Positions 6,557 through 7,297 of a stretch of 7,297 bases of DNA are shown here, in pieces (within the stretch, counting starts at the first letter, position 1; the number at the start of each line of letters is the position of its first letter). The DNA is from an uncultured Eubacterium sp. (GTDB taxonomy: Bacteria > Bacillota > Clostridia > Peptostreptococcales > Anaerovoracaceae), in contig CAMOGZ010000071.1 in assembly GCA_946614405.1 (NCBI GenBank), forward strand, positions 1 through 7,297, given 5' to 3'. The translations under genes and the position numbers were made by a program. The notes under the pieces were generated by a model. It saw only the letters and a list, made by a program, of their open reading frames with translations, did no database searches and was not told the DNA's origin.

Positions 6557-7054
6557 CTGCTCTGTCATTTTGTCCAGATAAGAAATGAACTCTGCCTTGC
6601 CCGGGGTATACCGGCTGTTTGGATTCTCCCTGGTGCAGATCCGTGAAATGACTTTCACATCCCAGGGTTCTCCCTTGCTCTCACTTACCACCTTCAGTTT
6701 GACATCCGGATGGTCACTGCGATAAGCTTCTATGATCGCATCTACTTCCTCGTTCAGTCCGTCCACACTGACGCGGATGATATCTTCTGATTTATCTTTC
6801 TCTCCTAAGATCCGGCCGGGAACCTCATCCAGTTTCTCCAGGATCGGAAGGACCATGTCATAGAATGACTCACCCTGACGGGTAAGCTGAATGTTTCTGC
6901 CCTTTCGTTCGAAAAGCGGAAATCCCAGTTCCTCAGACAAGCGCTTCATGGCCTGGCTGACGGCAGGTTCTGCAACATGAAGTTCTTCCGATGCTCTGGT
7001 CATGCTCTGATGCTTGGCAACTACTATGAAATATCTTACTCTGGCAATATCCAT
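6542..7054 (-). CDS. Short LysR-type regulator lacking most of the effector domain
   Basis: A 170-residue protein whose first 90 residues are a normal LysR DNA-binding region: MDIARVRYF start, helix-turn-helix MTRASEELHVAEPAVSQAMK (18-37), SEELGFPLFERKGRNIQLT (40-58) and linker helix to about 85. The effector domain starts normally (IIRVSVDGL, then IIEAYRSDHPDVKLKV at 107-122), but after about residue 127 it jumps to a segment (RENPNSRYTPGKAEFISYL, 142-160) like the extreme C-terminus of LysR proteins. Family members are near 290-300 residues, so about 120-130 residues of the ligand domain appear to be missing in frame. It may be a decaying gene or a working ligand-blind regulator. An upstream ATG at 7081 would add nine residues, but AGAGGG lies 7 bases before the ATG at 7054 and the family start fits there. 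AT content appears higher than in the genes further downstream. Confidence 0.85.
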   Translation of the reverse strand: MDIARVRYFIVVAKHQSMTRASEELHVAEPAVSQAMKRLSEELGFPLFERKGRNIQLTRQGESFYDMVLPILEKLDEVPGRILGEKDKSEDIIRVSVDGLNEEVDAIIEAYRSDHPDVKLKVVSESKGEPWDVKVISRICTRENPNSRYTPGKAEFISYLDKMTEQLNLA

Positions 7055-7096
7055 ATTCTTTCCCTCTTTCTGTGATCTCATCTTATTCTTTCACAG

Positions 7097-7122
7097 AATT
7101 AATAAATATCGGTTAATCAATT
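7097..7122. promoter_or_regulatory. AT-rich imperfect dyad upstream of the short LysR gene
   Basis: The 26 bases begin AATTAATAAA and end GGTTAATCAATT, forming an imperfect dyad (AATT outermost, ATTAA/TTAAT inside). It lies about 45-70 bases before the start of the short LysR gene within a strongly AT-rich stretch (7090-7140), where its promoter must be. Only weak -10/-35 candidates can be picked here (for example TATTAA with TTAAGA 17 bases upstream, read on the minus strand). A regulator-binding role is inferred. Confidence 0.3.
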
Positions 7123-7149
7123 CTTAAAAATTATTAAAGTTTCCGGAGC

Positions 7150-7181
7150 ATAACAAAAGGGCCGCTTTCGCGGTCCTCTTG
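7150..7181 (-). terminator. Rho-independent terminator of the upstream partial gene
   Basis: On the minus strand, GGACCGC-GAAA-GCGGCCC forms a stem with one A-C mismatch and a GAAA loop, followed by TTTTGTTATG. The stem can be extended outward because the CAAGA before it pairs with the TTTTG after it (one G-T pair), making a long hairpin. It lies about 55 bases after the stop of the partial gene at 7236 and before the short LysR gene, so it separates the two transcription units. The + strand hairpin is followed by a less regular T-rich run, but no + strand gene ends nearby. Confidence 0.75.
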
Positions 7182-7235
7182 TCTGGATTTATTTTATTTC
7201 ACTTATGCTCGTTGAGCTTATTGTGAGCCTATTGA

Positions 7236-7297
7236 TTATGCTTCCAAAGCCTCTAAAGCTTCCTGCTTTTCTCTCTCTCTCTCTTTCATGACCTTCT
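7236..7297 (-). CDS. C-terminal end of an unidentified gene
   Basis: The minus-strand frame reads KVMKEREREKQEALEALEA and then TAA, with the rest of the gene beyond the window edge. The ending is highly charged and helical, like a coiled-coil or flexible tail. It is chosen over the other frames because the stop falls a normal distance before the terminator at 7181-7150 and because one alternative frame stops after only three codons. A frame ending near 7190 is also open, so the choice is not certain. No function can be assigned. Confidence 0.4.
   Translation of the reverse strand, partial: KVMKEREREKQEALEALEA
7270..7283. repeat. Dinucleotide (TC)7 tract
   Basis: Seven uninterrupted TC units on the + strand (GA on the minus strand). 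In the likely frame they encode alternating Glu and Arg codons near the end of the partial gene. Confidence 0.85.

Noticed and set aside
7055..7081. An upstream ATG that would add nine residues to the short LysR protein
   Set aside because: It has only a weak ribosome binding site. The ATG at 7054 has AGAGGG at 7 bases and matches the usual family start.
7201..7230. GCTC/GAGC short inverted repeats after the partial gene
   Set aside because: The stems are four bases with no T-run. The nearby hairpin at 7150-7181 is a much better terminator.
1..7297. CRISPR array, tRNA, rRNA or insertion sequence
   Set aside because: No regularly spaced repeats, no tRNA-like cloverleaf, no transposase motifs and no flanking terminal repeats were seen on either strand.

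Overview
All recognisable genes in this window lie on the minus strand, so transcription runs from high to low coordinates. The proteins look like those of a low-GC-lineage Gram-positive (Bacillota, Clostridia; most likely a Lachnospiraceae-type gut anaerobe). The evidence is the order rho - DUF1385 - prmC, the clear purine-rich ribosome binding sites, the Clostridia-style OmpR/histidine kinase pair and the LysR regulators. Base composition looks moderately GC-rich in the genes. The genus cannot be fixed from the sequence alone.

Layout in order of transcription. (1) 7297-7236: the last codons of an unidentified gene with a charged Glu/Arg/Lys tail, followed by a hairpin terminator at about 7181-7150. 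(2) 7054-6542: an unusually short LysR-type regulator of 170 residues. It keeps the DNA-binding domain but seems to have lost most of the effector domain by an in-frame deletion. (3) 6500-4511: a two-component system, with an OmpR-type response regulator overlapping by 8 bases a sensor histidine kinase that starts with TTG. A sigma-A-like promoter for the pair lies across the end of the short LysR gene. (4) 4418-3504: a full-length LysR regulator with its own promoter, whose -35 box overlaps the kinase stop codon, and a TAATACA/TGTATTA inverted repeat in its leader. (5) 3483-2770: a single-pass membrane protein with a coiled coil and a C-terminal domain that resembles a 3D-type beta barrel. 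(6) 2738-1: the housekeeping group rho, DUF1385 membrane protein, prmC (cut off by the window edge), with gaps of 31 and 5 bases and a 1-base overlap.

How they may work together. Genes from the full-length LysR to prmC have short gaps and no visible terminator between them, so they may form one transcript that joins regulation, an envelope protein and transcription/translation termination (Rho; PrmC modifies release factors). The two-component pair is a separate transcription unit just upstream. No target operon for either LysR or for the response regulator can be named from the window.

I do not see a clear undescribed defence or mobile system. The items most worth checking are the internally deleted LysR, the membrane-anchored 3D-like protein placed directly before rho, the repeat-bearing N-terminal tail of Rho, and the kinase whose usual ATP-lid glycine motif is degenerate.
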